Part shown: positions 34,224 to 43,072 of the stretch, piece by piece
How the letters are laid out: the number at the start of each line of letters is the position of its first letter
How positions within the stretch are numbered: the stretch's first letter is position 1
Source of the DNA: JAQTTT01 sp041652755
GTDB taxonomy: Archaea; Nanobdellota; Nanobdellia; Tiddalikarchaeales; Tiddalikarchaeaceae
Direction of reading: 5' to 3'
Length of the DNA stretch: 64,000 nucleotides
Assembly (NCBI GenBank): GCA_041652755.1
Contig: JBAZGS010000006.1
Span: 7,858-71,857 of the forward strand
Translations under genes and position numbers: made by a program
The notes under the pieces: generated by a model
Seen by the model: only the letters and a program-made list of their open reading frames with translations
Database searches by the model: none
Told to the model about the DNA's origin: nothing

Positions 34224-34604
34224 TTATTTAATCGCGCTGAAAAGCGGCCTGAAATCATCAGTGATTAAAGTGCCATTCAAGTCATATAACATGCAAGAGC
34301 AAATGCAAATAGATGCTAACTTATCCATAGTGTAATGATTCTCATAAAAGCATTTGCAATCAGTTGCATTATACTCAGTCATTTGCAAAACCACTTCATC
34401 ATTAATATAATCCTGCCAAGTAGTATTGCAGTAAATATTCCTCTCATTAACAGTTTCTGCCCATTTCTTCAGCCTATAATTATCTATCAACAAATAAAAC
34501 CCATAAGAAGCCAGCAAAACAAGAAATAAAACAATAACTACCTTAACCAAAGTCCTTAAAGCTTTCTTGCTTACCCTGATAGTATTCTTTTTCTTCTTAA
34601 CCAT
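34224..34604 (-). CDS. Single-pass membrane protein with small Cys-rich outer domain
   Basis: A 126-residue protein: basic N-terminus (KKKKNTIRVSKKALR), one membrane helix (about 19-41), then an outer domain of about 80 residues with Cys in NIYCNTTW, DCKCFY and ICICSCM. The clustering suggests disulfides or metal binding. It is probably first in the operon with truD and the glycosyltransferases. Family unknown. Confidence 0.65.
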   Translation of the reverse strand: MVKKKKNTIRVSKKALRTLVKVVIVLFLVLLASYGFYLLIDNYRLKKWAETVNERNIYCNTTWQDYINDEVVLQMTEYNATDCKCFYENHYTMDKLASICICSCMLYDLNGTLITDDFRPLFSAIK

Positions 34605-34666
34605 AACAAATAAAATAAATGTTAAGGGTTTTTTAAAGGTTTATTATAAATAGCAAGACTATTTTT

Positions 34667-35161
34667 TTAATTAAATTGCCCTGAAAACTCAGCTGATTCC
34701 ACCAATTTCCTTGCCTTTTTAAAATAAGGTTCATATTCTTTATTAGGAGCTAAATTAAGCCATTTAGAGATTAAAAATAACCTAATTAATGAATGCCAAT
34801 CTTCTTTAAGTTTATTTTTTTTGAAATATTTTTCATTTAATTTAATAGAGATGTTTTTATCAATATCTAAAAAAGTTAAAGATTCCAGTTTTTGTAGTAA
34901 TTCTTCAAAAGTTTTTGCTTCTTTTACTTTTGCATAGATTTTATAGAGAGTATTTATTATTGAAAAGAATTCATGATACCTGTATCTTTGTGTTGAGCCT
35001 TCTTTTTTTGTATAATATTTATAGCTGAATTTTGGCATGCCTTTATTTTTATCTTCATTTAAATAATATTCAGAGGTTTTTTTGAAAAGCTCTAAATTAT
35101 TTTCCAGATAAATTATTTTATACCATTCTAGATACATTTCTTTTGTTGGAAATCTGTGCAT
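34667..35161 (-). CDS. Unknown soluble protein beside the secreted peptidase gene
   Basis: A 164-residue protein rich in Lys, Tyr, Leu and Glu, probably all helical. No signal, membrane segment or Cys. Its ATG overlaps the stop of the large secreted-protein gene by one base, so the two are probably one operon and may act together, for example as a cytoplasmic partner. Family not recognised. Confidence 0.62.
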   Translation of the reverse strand: MHRFPTKEMYLEWYKIIYLENNLELFKKTSEYYLNEDKNKGMPKFSYKYYTKKEGSTQRYRYHEFFSIINTLYKIYAKVKEAKTFEELLQKLESLTFLDIDKNISIKLNEKYFKKNKLKEDWHSLIRLFLISKWLNLAPNKEYEPYFKKARKLVESAEFSGQFN

Positions 35162-37464
35162 TATCTTTCACTCCTCATTAAGTATTCCTGCATGTTCCAT
35201 TCTGATTCAAATCCATTAAGTTTACTTTGAACATAATTATCTTCAATAGAATATTTCTTAGATGCTAATAGTTCTTTAATGTTGTCTAAAACATATTCTG
35301 AAGCTTGGAATTTTTCAGCCAAGAAATAATCATAAATTAATTTATCAACATCATCAATTGTTGTGTCTAAAATATAAGAATAATCTAGTTCTAATTCGTT
35401 CACAGCCATTATTTTATAATTATTTCCATAAATTTTGTAAGAAATTGCATCAGCTCTTGCCTCCCAATCAAAATTATAGTTTAAGCTAGTTCCTTCATTA
35501 AAGATTTTCTCGCTTATGTAATGCCCTATTTCATGCATTAAGTCACTTTCTCCATTTTTAAAGTTCCATTCAATGCTATTATCCCCAAAATTACTATCAC
35601 TTAAAGTTAGTGAAAGCGAAGGTGTTATTGCATCAAGATTTAGAGTGTTAAGATAATTATTTGCCATTTTAAGATTAAGCTCATAAACGGATTCATAACC
35701 CCCGTTTATTATATTTAATAATTCCTCGTTTGTATAAAGCTGCGGATAATAAGTTAACCCTATAGACAAGCTTTCTAATAATTGCCTGTTGTTTAAGGCT
35801 TTGATAGGGTCTAAGGCGATCTCGCCATTTGCGTTAACAATTACTCCTTCGCCTAAATTGATTAAATTCAAAGAATTTGACAAATATTTTAATTGACTAA
35901 AATAGTTCTGAGTGTTTTGTTTTGCCTGCTGGGCTGAGCCATAAAACATTCCGACCAAGCTTATAAAATTGAATAAGAAATTTGTCCATAAGGCAAAATT
36001 ATTGGGTTTTTGCTCTTCATATTCTTTGTTAGGATCAAAAGTTCCCTGAACTCTTTGTATATTGCTCCAATAATAAGAATCTAATTTATTCATGGAATCA
36101 TAATTGTTTGTAACTATTAATGAAGGAGTAAACGAATACGTTCTTCCTTGTACTGTAAAATCAGCAACTCTTTCTTGAAGCGAACCTGAATTATTTTCAT
36201 TCACAGAATCTAAATAAGTCAATTTTAGCTCATCCGGACTTCCTGCTCCAACTAAATTCCCATTTTTGTCAAAAATCATTGTATACATTAATTCTTTATT
36301 GTTTCCGAATTTTTTTGACAAATAACCAGCATTTTCATCATTGTATTTGTACTGAACTATTGTTAGCTCTTTATTTGTTTTAAAAAGTTCTTCATTTGGT
36401 TTTATAAATAAATCAAAATCTATGCCATAGGGGTTAGAATAACTAATTTGTTTATTTCTTTTAGAGTCAATATAATTCCTTATCCTGTTTGCTTGAGATA
36501 CTGTGACTGCAAAACCTATTGCTCCAACTGTGAGCATTAAATTTTTTATTATTTCATCATTGCTTAATCCTTTATTAATTAATTCTATTATTTTATTGTT
36601 ATAATTTCCTGCTTCTATATTATTTGTGAATTCTTCCCCTCCAGGTATGAAGGGGTTTAAAGAGTCCATTTCTCCATTAATGTTTGTTATTACAGTGATT
36701 CCTATTGTTTTAGTGATTGCTGTTCTGTCATCTTTTAATTTTAACAGTACTGTTTGAGTTCCAGTGCTTACTGGAGTTATTTCAAAAGTGTTAAGTCCAC
36801 AGTTAGCTGTTCCTTCAATGTTAGTGTTTTTTAGGTATAGTTCATAAGTTATTGCTCCTGTGCATTCGCTGATGCTGAATGCTGCAAGTATTGGCTGTCC
36901 TGTTTTTCCTGTGCTTGAAGAGATATTGTAAGTGTTTAGTTTCATTTCTGTGCAATCATAAGGAACTTGCTTATCATCCCAGGTAATGCATTTATCATAA
37001 TCAGTCACTGTATCACACACTGTTCTTGTATCATAGCAGGTTGTATAATACCATCCTGTTTGAGTTTCATAATATGAGCAGTCATAAGAAGGGGGGCAGG
37101 TTAAAGTATCCCTGCATACCATTTCTTCTCTCCATCCACAATTGTAAGGTATGTAGTCATAACATGCGTATCTGCTGAAATAATCACAAGGAACTTCAAT
37201 TAATTCATAATCACATTTGTATACATATTCAAAATTACATGTTTGAGTATAATGACAGCTTGGGGTGCATGTTTGAGGCACATAAACACTATGAGGGCCA
37301 TAAACCCTGCATGAGTGCGGATTGTAGTTTTCGTTTCTGCAATTAAATTCTATTGTGCCATATTGTGAGCAGTAAGATTCTGTTCTATAGCAAGTTGTTG
37401 AAAAAGAAACTGGAATTAATGATAATGTAAAGAATAATATAATTAACTTGGCAGTTAATTGCAT
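35161..37464 (-). CDS. Large secreted Cys-rich protein with HExxH metallopeptidase motif
   Basis: A 767-residue exported protein. Residues 1-22 are a Sec signal peptide. About residues 24-180 carry some 18 Cys and many Tyr, a densely disulfide-bonded region. A probable Ig-like strand set follows (about 185-265), then a membrane-like stretch near 310 and a long region. Near residue 650 is SDLMHEIGHYISEKIF, with a downstream Glu in WEARADAISY, the pattern of gluzincin-type zinc peptidases. It lies next to the S-layer gene. Peptidase activity and the target are inferred. The TATA-like box 27 nt upstream fits a leaderless start. Confidence 0.78.
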   Translation of the reverse strand: MQLTAKLIILFFTLSLIPVSFSTTCYRTESYCSQYGTIEFNCRNENYNPHSCRVYGPHSVYVPQTCTPSCHYTQTCNFEYVYKCDYELIEVPCDYFSRYACYDYIPYNCGWREEMVCRDTLTCPPSYDCSYYETQTGWYYTTCYDTRTVCDTVTDYDKCITWDDKQVPYDCTEMKLNTYNISSSTGKTGQPILAAFSISECTGAITYELYLKNTNIEGTANCGLNTFEITPVSTGTQTVLLKLKDDRTAITKTIGITVITNINGEMDSLNPFIPGGEEFTNNIEAGNYNNKIIELINKGLSNDEIIKNLMLTVGAIGFAVTVSQANRIRNYIDSKRNKQISYSNPYGIDFDLFIKPNEELFKTNKELTIVQYKYNDENAGYLSKKFGNNKELMYTMIFDKNGNLVGAGSPDELKLTYLDSVNENNSGSLQERVADFTVQGRTYSFTPSLIVTNNYDSMNKLDSYYWSNIQRVQGTFDPNKEYEEQKPNNFALWTNFLFNFISLVGMFYGSAQQAKQNTQNYFSQLKYLSNSLNLINLGEGVIVNANGEIALDPIKALNNRQLLESLSIGLTYYPQLYTNEELLNIINGGYESVYELNLKMANNYLNTLNLDAITPSLSLTLSDSNFGDNSIEWNFKNGESDLMHEIGHYISEKIFNEGTSLNYNFDWEARADAISYKIYGNNYKIMAVNELELDYSYILDTTIDDVDKLIYDYFLAEKFQASEYVLDNIKELLASKKYSIEDNYVQSKLNGFESEWNMQEYLMRSER

Positions 37465-37481
37465 AAATAACTTATAAGCTC

Positions 37482-37495
37482 TTTAGATATAAATA
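37482..37495 (-). promoter_or_regulatory. TATA-like box of the secreted peptidase gene
   Basis: On the minus strand ATTTATAT-type sequence (centre about 37491) lies about 27 nt before the ATG at 37464. This spacing suits a leaderless transcript. It sits between the S-layer terminator and the gene start. Confidence 0.4.
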
Positions 37496-37519
37496 TTTTT
37501 ATTGATTGATTTTTAGGTT

Positions 37520-37578
37520 AAAAAAAAATTTAATAATTGGGAAAGGTGCGGATTGCTCCGCATCCTTTTTCTCCCAAT
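37520..37578 (-). terminator. Hairpin and U-tract after the S-layer gene
   Basis: About 30 nt after the S-layer stop, arms ATTGGG..AGG-GCGGA and TCCGC-CC..CTCCCAAT form a strong imperfect hairpin (core GTGCGGA/TCCGCAT, loop TTGC) over 37536-37578. On the minus strand it is followed by AATTATTAAA and nine T (37520-37528). This is the clearest terminator-like structure in the window, as expected after a very highly expressed gene. Confidence 0.7.
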
Positions 37579-37606
37579 CATTAAATAAAATTTAATTGTT
37601 TAAACT

Positions 37607-39952
37607 TTATTCAGCGTCAGCTACTACGCTTACTGTAGTGTAAGAGCTAGAACTTGTGTCTAACCATACTAGGTTTCCACTTAAATCCATTGCTCTTGTT
37701 CCAGCTACGTGTGCAGCTAATGCTTGGCATGCAAGCTTTGTGTCTTTAGCGTCTCTTCCTGCTATTACAAGAACTGTCTGGCTTCCGCCAAATGCATTCT
37801 CGATTAATTCTAAATACGCTTTGTTAGTTGCTTCTAATAATGCAGCAGTAGTTATTCCTTCTTCATTAGCTGCTAATTCTGCAGTTAATAAGTTAGCGTC
37901 TCCACCACCAATTATTATAGTTGGTTTTGCTAAAGTTACTGGGCTTGAATAAGCTGATGCGCTTGCTCCTATTCCAGGTGTTATTGGAGTTACTCCTCCA
38001 GCACTTGCAACATTTGAGCCTGCAACAGTCCATCCTTCGCCATCAATCTCGTCTCCAACACTAACTGTTGTTGCTTCTGTAGCACTTCTTCCAATCCATA
38101 GATCTGCTTGTCTTCTTGTTTCAGTAGCTTCTATGTTTATTGAATCTACAGTTCTACTTACCATTCCACCCCATGCAGTATATGTGTCTTCACCAGTAAT
38201 TAGGTTTCCTTTTCCTGCAACAGTTAAAGAATCAATGGTATTGTTTTTATAAACAATTGTCATTACATCTCCATTGTTTTCTTTTACAGTTAAAGTTCCT
38301 GAGATTTTTCCATTGTTGTTTAATTCATCAACTCCACTAGTTGCAGCATAACTTATCTCATTTAAATATAATGGAGTATAATTTGTTAATTCTCCACCAA
38401 ATTTAGGTGATTGTTTTGCTGTAAAGTTAAGCAAAGTTATGTTGTATTGCATTGTTGGGTATGTTGATCCACTTGTGTTTACAAATGTAATATTATACCA
38501 AGCACTTGATGTGTTAAACAATGCAGCACCACTCCAAACTGGAGCTAAAGCAGCAGGTACATCCATTTGAGTAAAGTTTGATACTGGCACTAATTGTAAT
38601 GCATCTCCACCAGCATTTTTTACCCACATGTGTGTATAGTTAACAAGCTGTATTATGTTTAAGTCATCTGAGCCTATTAACTGAAGTGTTGATGTGTGTC
38701 TATCTGTTCCTATTGTTGTTCCTGTTATTCCATGCAAATAAAGTGCTTTTGATTCTGATTCATTATTTGTATAAGAAATAGCTGGAGCTACTCCTCCTCC
38801 TGAACTTGCAGCAGGGATATTTGTAATTGAAATTGAAGTTGTATTCACATCTCTCCATCCTGCGAAAGTTAAGTTAAAGTAATCCATTACTCCAAGGCTT
38901 TCTCCTGCAACTAATTTTATGTTGTTAGGATATGATGGGCTAGTAAAGCTTATTGAGCTTAAATTTCCATCCCCATTTGCATCACTTACAATATTAACTT
39001 TCCAATTTGCTAAAGAAGCATCTAAAGCGCTTGCATTCTTAGTTGATTGTAGGCTAAATGCTGAAGTTGACCAGCTTAAATCAATTGTTGAAGCTCCTGA
39101 GCTTAGTGTTCTTAAATTACTTAAAGTAAATAAGTAATCTCCTAAGTTATCTTTTGTTCCAACATTAGACATAAAGTCATTGAACATTACAGTTCCGTTT
39201 TCTGCTGTAACTTTAACTAAAACATCTTGGTTTCCAGTTGTACTGAAATCAAGAAGTTGTATAGTTGCTTCTCCTGGTATTGTTACTGTTGAAGGGAATG
39301 TTAATCCTTTATTATCAACCATGTTTCCAAACTTTACTTCATTAGCAGCTGGAATAGATACTATTTGGTAATTTTGTCCAAACATTGGAATTACTGATCC
39401 AACTGGAAATTCATACTTTGCTGTTCCATTATAAGAAACAGTATATACAACATTTCCTGGTGATTCAGCATATTCTCCACCATAGTTTATTGATGCTGTT
39501 GCTCCAACAGTTAATTTTTCATAGATTGGGTATTCAGTATCATTGTATGAAACTGTTGCATTTGTCATCCAGTCAAAACCGCTTACGCTATTGTTGAAGA
39601 TTGTACCAACTGGTGAATTTGTTATATTCATATATCCTGTTGATGAATTTATTTGTCCAGGTGTCATTGGCCTTGTTAGGCTTATTGATCCGCTTGATGT
39701 TACTGTTGCGCTTGCTTGTTGAGCAAATGCTGCAGCAACATCCATTGCGCCGGCTAAGTCGCTTGAGATTCCAGCAGCTGTTCCGCTTGAACCTACTACA
39801 ATATTAGCATTAAATACCCCATTTGTTACAAATGGTGCTGGTAAATTTGCTAATGTTGCTGCCATTACAGGTGCCATCATAGAGCTAGCCATGATTGCTG
39901 AGCCTGCTAAAGCTGCGACTTTCTTTATTTTCATTACTAAATTGTTTTGCAT
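37607..39952 (-). CDS. S-layer protein, MJ0822 family
   Basis: A 781-residue exported structural protein that forms the cell's outer lattice. A basic start and signal peptide (KIKKVAALAGSAIMAS) end at about residue 32 (PVMAA), followed by a Ser/Thr/Val/Gly-rich body with many N-x-S/T sites. The C-terminal part (IIIGGGDANLL, QTVLVIAGRDAKDTKLACQALA) matches the conserved end of methanococcal-type S-layer proteins, which is also found in DPANN. I start at MQNNLVMKIKK; upstream in-frame Met would give an unlikely basic leader. It has its own promoter and a strong terminator. Confidence 0.9.
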   Translation of the reverse strand: MQNNLVMKIKKVAALAGSAIMASSMMAPVMAATLANLPAPFVTNGVFNANIVVGSSGTAAGISSDLAGAMDVAAAFAQQASATVTSSGSISLTRPMTPGQINSSTGYMNITNSPVGTIFNNSVSGFDWMTNATVSYNDTEYPIYEKLTVGATASINYGGEYAESPGNVVYTVSYNGTAKYEFPVGSVIPMFGQNYQIVSIPAANEVKFGNMVDNKGLTFPSTVTIPGEATIQLLDFSTTGNQDVLVKVTAENGTVMFNDFMSNVGTKDNLGDYLFTLSNLRTLSSGASTIDLSWSTSAFSLQSTKNASALDASLANWKVNIVSDANGDGNLSSISFTSPSYPNNIKLVAGESLGVMDYFNLTFAGWRDVNTTSISITNIPAASSGGGVAPAISYTNNESESKALYLHGITGTTIGTDRHTSTLQLIGSDDLNIIQLVNYTHMWVKNAGGDALQLVPVSNFTQMDVPAALAPVWSGAALFNTSSAWYNITFVNTSGSTYPTMQYNITLLNFTAKQSPKFGGELTNYTPLYLNEISYAATSGVDELNNNGKISGTLTVKENNGDVMTIVYKNNTIDSLTVAGKGNLITGEDTYTAWGGMVSRTVDSINIEATETRRQADLWIGRSATEATTVSVGDEIDGEGWTVAGSNVASAGGVTPITPGIGASASAYSSPVTLAKPTIIIGGGDANLLTAELAANEEGITTAALLEATNKAYLELIENAFGGSQTVLVIAGRDAKDTKLACQALAAHVAGTRAMDLSGNLVWLDTSSSSYTTVSVVADAE

Positions 39953-39970
39953 TTTACTTTTTCTCCGTTT

Positions 39971-39980
39971 TCTTTTATAG
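39971..39980 (-). promoter_or_regulatory. TATA box of the S-layer gene
   Basis: CTATAAAAGA on the minus strand is centred about 24 nt before the S-layer ATG (39952), suggesting a leaderless or very short leader. A GGAG lies about 10 nt before the ATG. The motif ATAGTGTGT occurs at this box and again about 55 nt further upstream (40031-40040), a repeated element that could bind an activator. Confidence 0.5.
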
Positions 39981-40067
39981 TGTGTATATTTTTTAGGAAA
40001 ACTTTTCTTTTTACTGTTTCCTCTAACTAGAATAGTGTGTGTAATAAACAAGGTTAATTGTTTGCTT

Positions 40068-40475
40068 TTAAAGATTTTGCCTAGTATTACTTCGTATTAC
40101 TTTCCTGGATAGTATTTTATTTAGGCTTAATTGGGTTTTTAGCTGTTTGTCTATTTCATTTAATTTTCCTAAGAAATCGTTGGCGAAATTTTCTAATTCT
40201 CCTGCGCTTAATTCAAGCTTGTATGGTTCAATGATTTCAGCGCTGGTTGGTGAATAATTTATCATAAATGAGAAAAATTCTGTCAAGTTTTTGAATGTGA
40301 TTGTGATTTCAATAAAGGAGGAGTAAAATTCTTTGCCTGTTTTTTCAGGCTTTTCTATGTGCTCATCTTCTGTTTTGAAGTTTTTCTTGAAAGAGTCAAG
40401 CATTGCATTTACTGTTTTTATTAATAATTCTTTGGGTGAGCCCATTGTTTGTATTATTAGTCTTGATTTTATCAT
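40068..40475 (-). CDS. Unknown conserved-looking archaeal protein
   Basis: A 135-residue soluble alpha/beta protein. The second half, SPTSAEIIEPYKLELSAGEL, has a pattern that I recall from uncharacterised archaeal proteins, but I cannot name the family. The C-terminus is helical and basic. It overlaps the start-side gene by 4 nt (ATGA), so it is co-translated with the membrane-anchored surface protein. No catalytic motif is visible. Confidence 0.62.
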   Translation of the reverse strand: MIKSRLIIQTMGSPKELLIKTVNAMLDSFKKNFKTEDEHIEKPEKTGKEFYSSFIEITITFKNLTEFFSFMINYSPTSAEIIEPYKLELSAGELENFANDFLGKLNEIDKQLKTQLSLNKILSRKVIRSNTRQNL

Positions 40476-41452
40476 TTTATTTTCACATACATTATTATTA
40501 GGGAGATTAGCCCTATCAATATTGCTGGTATGTAGTAATATTCATCCCTTTTTAAATTTAATTTTGCGGTTATTTTTGAAGTTTGCCCTTCCTGAATAGT
40601 TGATGAAACATTAATTGGTTCAGGGCAGCTGATTATTTCGCACTCAATGCAGGTTTCGCATTCAGGGCAGGTAAGATTAATTTGTTCAGGTTCTTGCGTT
40701 TGGTTTGTTATTATTTCAATTGAATTAAGCGTTTGGTAAGTGTTTATATCAGATTCTGCTTTAATAATGTAATCATAAACTCCTTGGCTTATGTTTTCTA
40801 ATATTTTGTTTTTCATAATTATTATTGCGCTTGAGCCTTTTGTTATGTTTAGTACCTTGAAGGAGTCATCATTTAAATTTTCATTAATGTAATTGGTTTG
40901 GTTTTTTATAAATGAAGATAATAATATTACACTGTTTTGGTCAATGTTTGTGATATTCACATAAGCAGTTACTTCAGAGTTAGGGACTGCTGTTTGGCTG
41001 GATAATACGCTTAATATTATTCCAGCGCTTTGTTCGGGAATTGTTTCTTGGTTGCTTGTTTGCTTTACCAATATGAAATTCCCGTCATCGCAGTCAGTTC
41101 TTGTTTTTGTAGTTCCATCCTTTTTATAGCTTAGCTGCAGATAAAACCTGTAAACTGAGCTTGGCGCATTGTTTAAATTAACTGTTAAAGTGTCTAAGTA
41201 TTGGTTATTTATTGAAATATTTTGTGTGAGCAATAATGCATCACACTTTAAGCTGTATTTTCCTTCTGTAAAATCATAGTTTGATAGGCAGATTTTCAGT
41301 GTTCCTATTCCTATGAATTCTTCTTCAATATTAACTGATATTGCTGCAGAGTCTTGCGGGTAATATAAGTGATTTGTTAGGGTTCCTTCAACTCCTGCAT
41401 AGATTGGGCTGAAAAGCAGCATAATTGCCAGTGCAATTACTTGTTTTTTCAT
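40472..41452 (-). CDS. Exported, C-terminally membrane-anchored surface protein
   Basis: A 326-residue protein with a signal peptide (about 1-19), a beta-rich outer part (LTNHLYYPQDSAAISVNI and later Ig/CARDB-like strands), a Cys cluster near residue 265 (CPECETCIECEIISCPEP), and one membrane helix at the very C-terminus (YYYIPAILIGLISLIIMYV). The Cys cluster of about five Cys in 16 residues suggests disulfides or metal binding just outside the membrane. It might be a substrate of a sortase-like enzyme, but no clear recognition motif precedes the helix. Confidence 0.72.
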   Translation of the reverse strand: MKKQVIALAIMLLFSPIYAGVEGTLTNHLYYPQDSAAISVNIEEEFIGIGTLKICLSNYDFTEGKYSLKCDALLLTQNISINNQYLDTLTVNLNNAPSSVYRFYLQLSYKKDGTTKTRTDCDDGNFILVKQTSNQETIPEQSAGIILSVLSSQTAVPNSEVTAYVNITNIDQNSVILLSSFIKNQTNYINENLNDDSFKVLNITKGSSAIIIMKNKILENISQGVYDYIIKAESDINTYQTLNSIEIITNQTQEPEQINLTCPECETCIECEIISCPEPINVSSTIQEGQTSKITAKLNLKRDEYYYIPAILIGLISLIIMYVKIK

Positions 41453-41514
41453 GAAATTTTTAGTGTTTAATAATTAAAAAAAGTTTTTAAACAATTAAGT
41501 TATTCATTTTAAAC

Positions 41515-42003
41515 ATGGGTTTATTTGACAATAATAAAAAATCAAGCAACATTAGCTTTCCTCAAAAAGAGGGAGAAATGAAACCTGCTTTTCCAGAGCC
41601 TCCGGAGTCAATTGATGACTTTGATGATCTAGGAAGCGTAAAAAATAGTGTTGAATCTTCAATGCCTGAAAATGACTCAAACATTGATGATAGTGCTGTT
41701 GAGAATGCTTTAGAAGAAGATATGGTTTCAAAAGAGCCAACTATGCCTATTAATTTTGGACAAAGGCCTAAGATGGAAAGCAACAATCCAATATTATATA
41801 TTAAGCTTTCAGAGTATAAAGAAGTTGTCCAAGCAACGAGCAATATGAGAAAGGATATTGAAAAGGCTAAGGCTATTGTTGGAGATTTAAGAATGATTGA
41901 AAGGGATGAGAATTCAAAGCTTGAAAAGAGCGAAGAGGTAATTAAGGAAGTTGAAGATATAATCTCTTTGTTTGAAAAAGTGATGATTACCCCTATAGAA
42001 TAA
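41515..42003 (+). CDS. Unknown acidic protein with C-terminal coiled coil
   Basis: A 162-residue, acidic protein. Residues 1-80 are low-complexity, rich in Asp, Glu, Ser and Pro, and probably disordered. Residues 95-162 form a helical, coiled-coil-like domain (YKEVVQATSNMRKDIEKAKAIV). No signal or Cys. It faces away from the surface-protein operon. The layout suggests a scaffolding or partner-binding role, but I cannot assign one. Confidence 0.65.
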   Translation: MGLFDNNKKSSNISFPQKEGEMKPAFPEPPESIDDFDDLGSVKNSVESSMPENDSNIDDSAVENALEEDMVSKEPTMPINFGQRPKMESNNPILYIKLSEYKEVVQATSNMRKDIEKAKAIVGDLRMIERDENSKLEKSEEVIKEVEDIISLFEKVMITPIE

Positions 42004-42036
42004 AAAAACTAAAAAAATAATTAAAAAATAAGGTTT

Positions 42037-42174
42037 TTAGTTTGGTTTTGCAATTGGCCTTAAAGCTAATTGCTGAATTCTATGTTTGTACCATTCGGTT
42101 TCAAGTTTTTGTTTTTTTGCTTCATTTTCTATTTCTCTAGACATTTCATTGAAGCTTTTGAAGTTGCATATCAT
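42037..42174 (-). CDS. Small 45-residue protein
   Basis: I translated this by hand from the ATG at 42174 to a TAA at 42037. It starts MICNFKSFNEMSREIENEAKK and ends LALRPIAKPN. The middle is a charged helix, and the composition is protein-like, with few low-complexity runs. It fills a gap of 270 bases otherwise without a gene. Evidence is only the open frame and composition. Confidence 0.42.
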   Translation of the reverse strand: MICNFKSFNEMSREIENEAKKQKLETEWYKHRIQQLALRPIAKPN

Positions 42175-42271
42175 AGTTATTTAGTTACTTATGGGTTTAT
42201 TTAAAAAGAAATGATACTAAGCTTCCCCTAATCCGTTAATATTTTAAATACACACTTAATCAATAATATTC

Positions 42272-42832
42272 ATGGTTTTCAAGAAAGGCCACGTGCCAGT
42301 TAAAAAAAAATCTGCTGCAAAAAAAGCATCTGATGTTATTAAAAAAAAAGAAAATGACGTCTCTGATTTTTATGTTAAATTTGGAATAAAAAATGATATG
42401 AAAAACAATTTATCAAACCTTTCTTACTTAATTGCCACATTAAAAAAAGATTTAAGTCTTGTTAATAATCTTAGAGGGAAAAAAGCTTTTTTAAGAAAAG
42501 AGCTTTATGAAACCCTTATTAGCTTAAGGCTTAATATCGATTCATTTGAAAGGCATATGCCTGCCAAGGAATATGAAGCTTTAAAGAACAAGATTCTAGA
42601 AATAAGCAAGTATGCCAAGAAAGAATTGGATAAAAAACCTGAAGTCAGAAAAGTTGAAAGGATAGTTCCAAAACCTGCTGAAATTATAAAGGAAACCATA
42701 AAAAAGCCTGAGCCTGTTGCTGAAAAAAAATCCAGCCTTTTTGATGGAGCTTCAGACAAGGAGAAAAAAGAGCTTGAAACGCTAAGAAAGGATTTGGAAG
42801 ACATAAGCGAGCAGCTAAGAAACAAGGATTAG
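42272..42832 (+). CDS. Unknown Lys-rich helical protein
   Basis: A 186-residue protein. The N-terminus is strongly basic (KKGHVPVKKKSAAKKASDVIKKK), the middle (about 35-130) is helical, and a Pro/Lys linker precedes a final coiled coil (KEKKELETLRKDLEDISEQL). A basic tail could bind nucleic acid. It is 50 nt before tRNA-Leu. Family not recognised. Confidence 0.62.
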   Translation: MVFKKGHVPVKKKSAAKKASDVIKKKENDVSDFYVKFGIKNDMKNNLSNLSYLIATLKKDLSLVNNLRGKKAFLRKELYETLISLRLNIDSFERHMPAKEYEALKNKILEISKYAKKELDKKPEVRKVERIVPKPAEIIKETIKKPEPVAEKKSSLFDGASDKEKKELETLRKDLEDISEQLRNKD

Positions 42833-42883
42833 TAAAAAAAATAAGTTTTTTAAAACAAGTGTTATCTATTAATTATTAGCTTT

Positions 42884-43030
42884 GCAGGGTTGCCGGAGCG
42901 GTCAAACGGAACAGACTCAAGACTACTATGTTTTGAGTTATGAGCATATTAATTGTGCGATGAAATATTGTTAAAATGTGAGAAATCTGTCAGCTTAGTG
43001 CTTGCGCGAGTTCGAATCTCGTACCCTGCA
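42884..43030 (+). tRNA. tRNA-Leu (anticodon CAA) with intron
   Basis: Acceptor GCAGGGT pairs ACCCTGC, the anticodon stem ACAGA pairs TCTGT, the T-stem CGAG pairs CTCG around TTCGAAT, and there is a long variable arm (AGCTTAGTGCTTGCG) as in type II tRNAs. The anticodon loop CTCAAG plus A gives CAA, reading UUG codons. A 63-nt intron follows position 37. No CCA is encoded; a T-rich run follows. A TATA-like TTTTTAAAA lies about 35 nt upstream. Confidence 0.93.
42922..42984 (+). other. 63-nt bulge-helix-bulge intron of tRNA-Leu
   Basis: C32-U33-C34-A35 pairs perfectly with TGAG near the intron end (4-bp central helix). The bulges AG|A and AA|A each have 3 nt, so splicing joins G37 to A38. This is the canonical archaeal site and form, the same as in the tRNA-Tyr of this window. 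Confidence 0.85.
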
Positions 43031-43072
43031 ATTTTTTATTTTTTTGATTTATAAAAATTGCTGCTTTAACTG

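Noticed and set aside
39385..39807. Plus-strand ORFs opposite the S-layer gene
   Set aside because: They are low-complexity Leu/His/Gln-rich shadows of the S-layer repeats, with no promoter.
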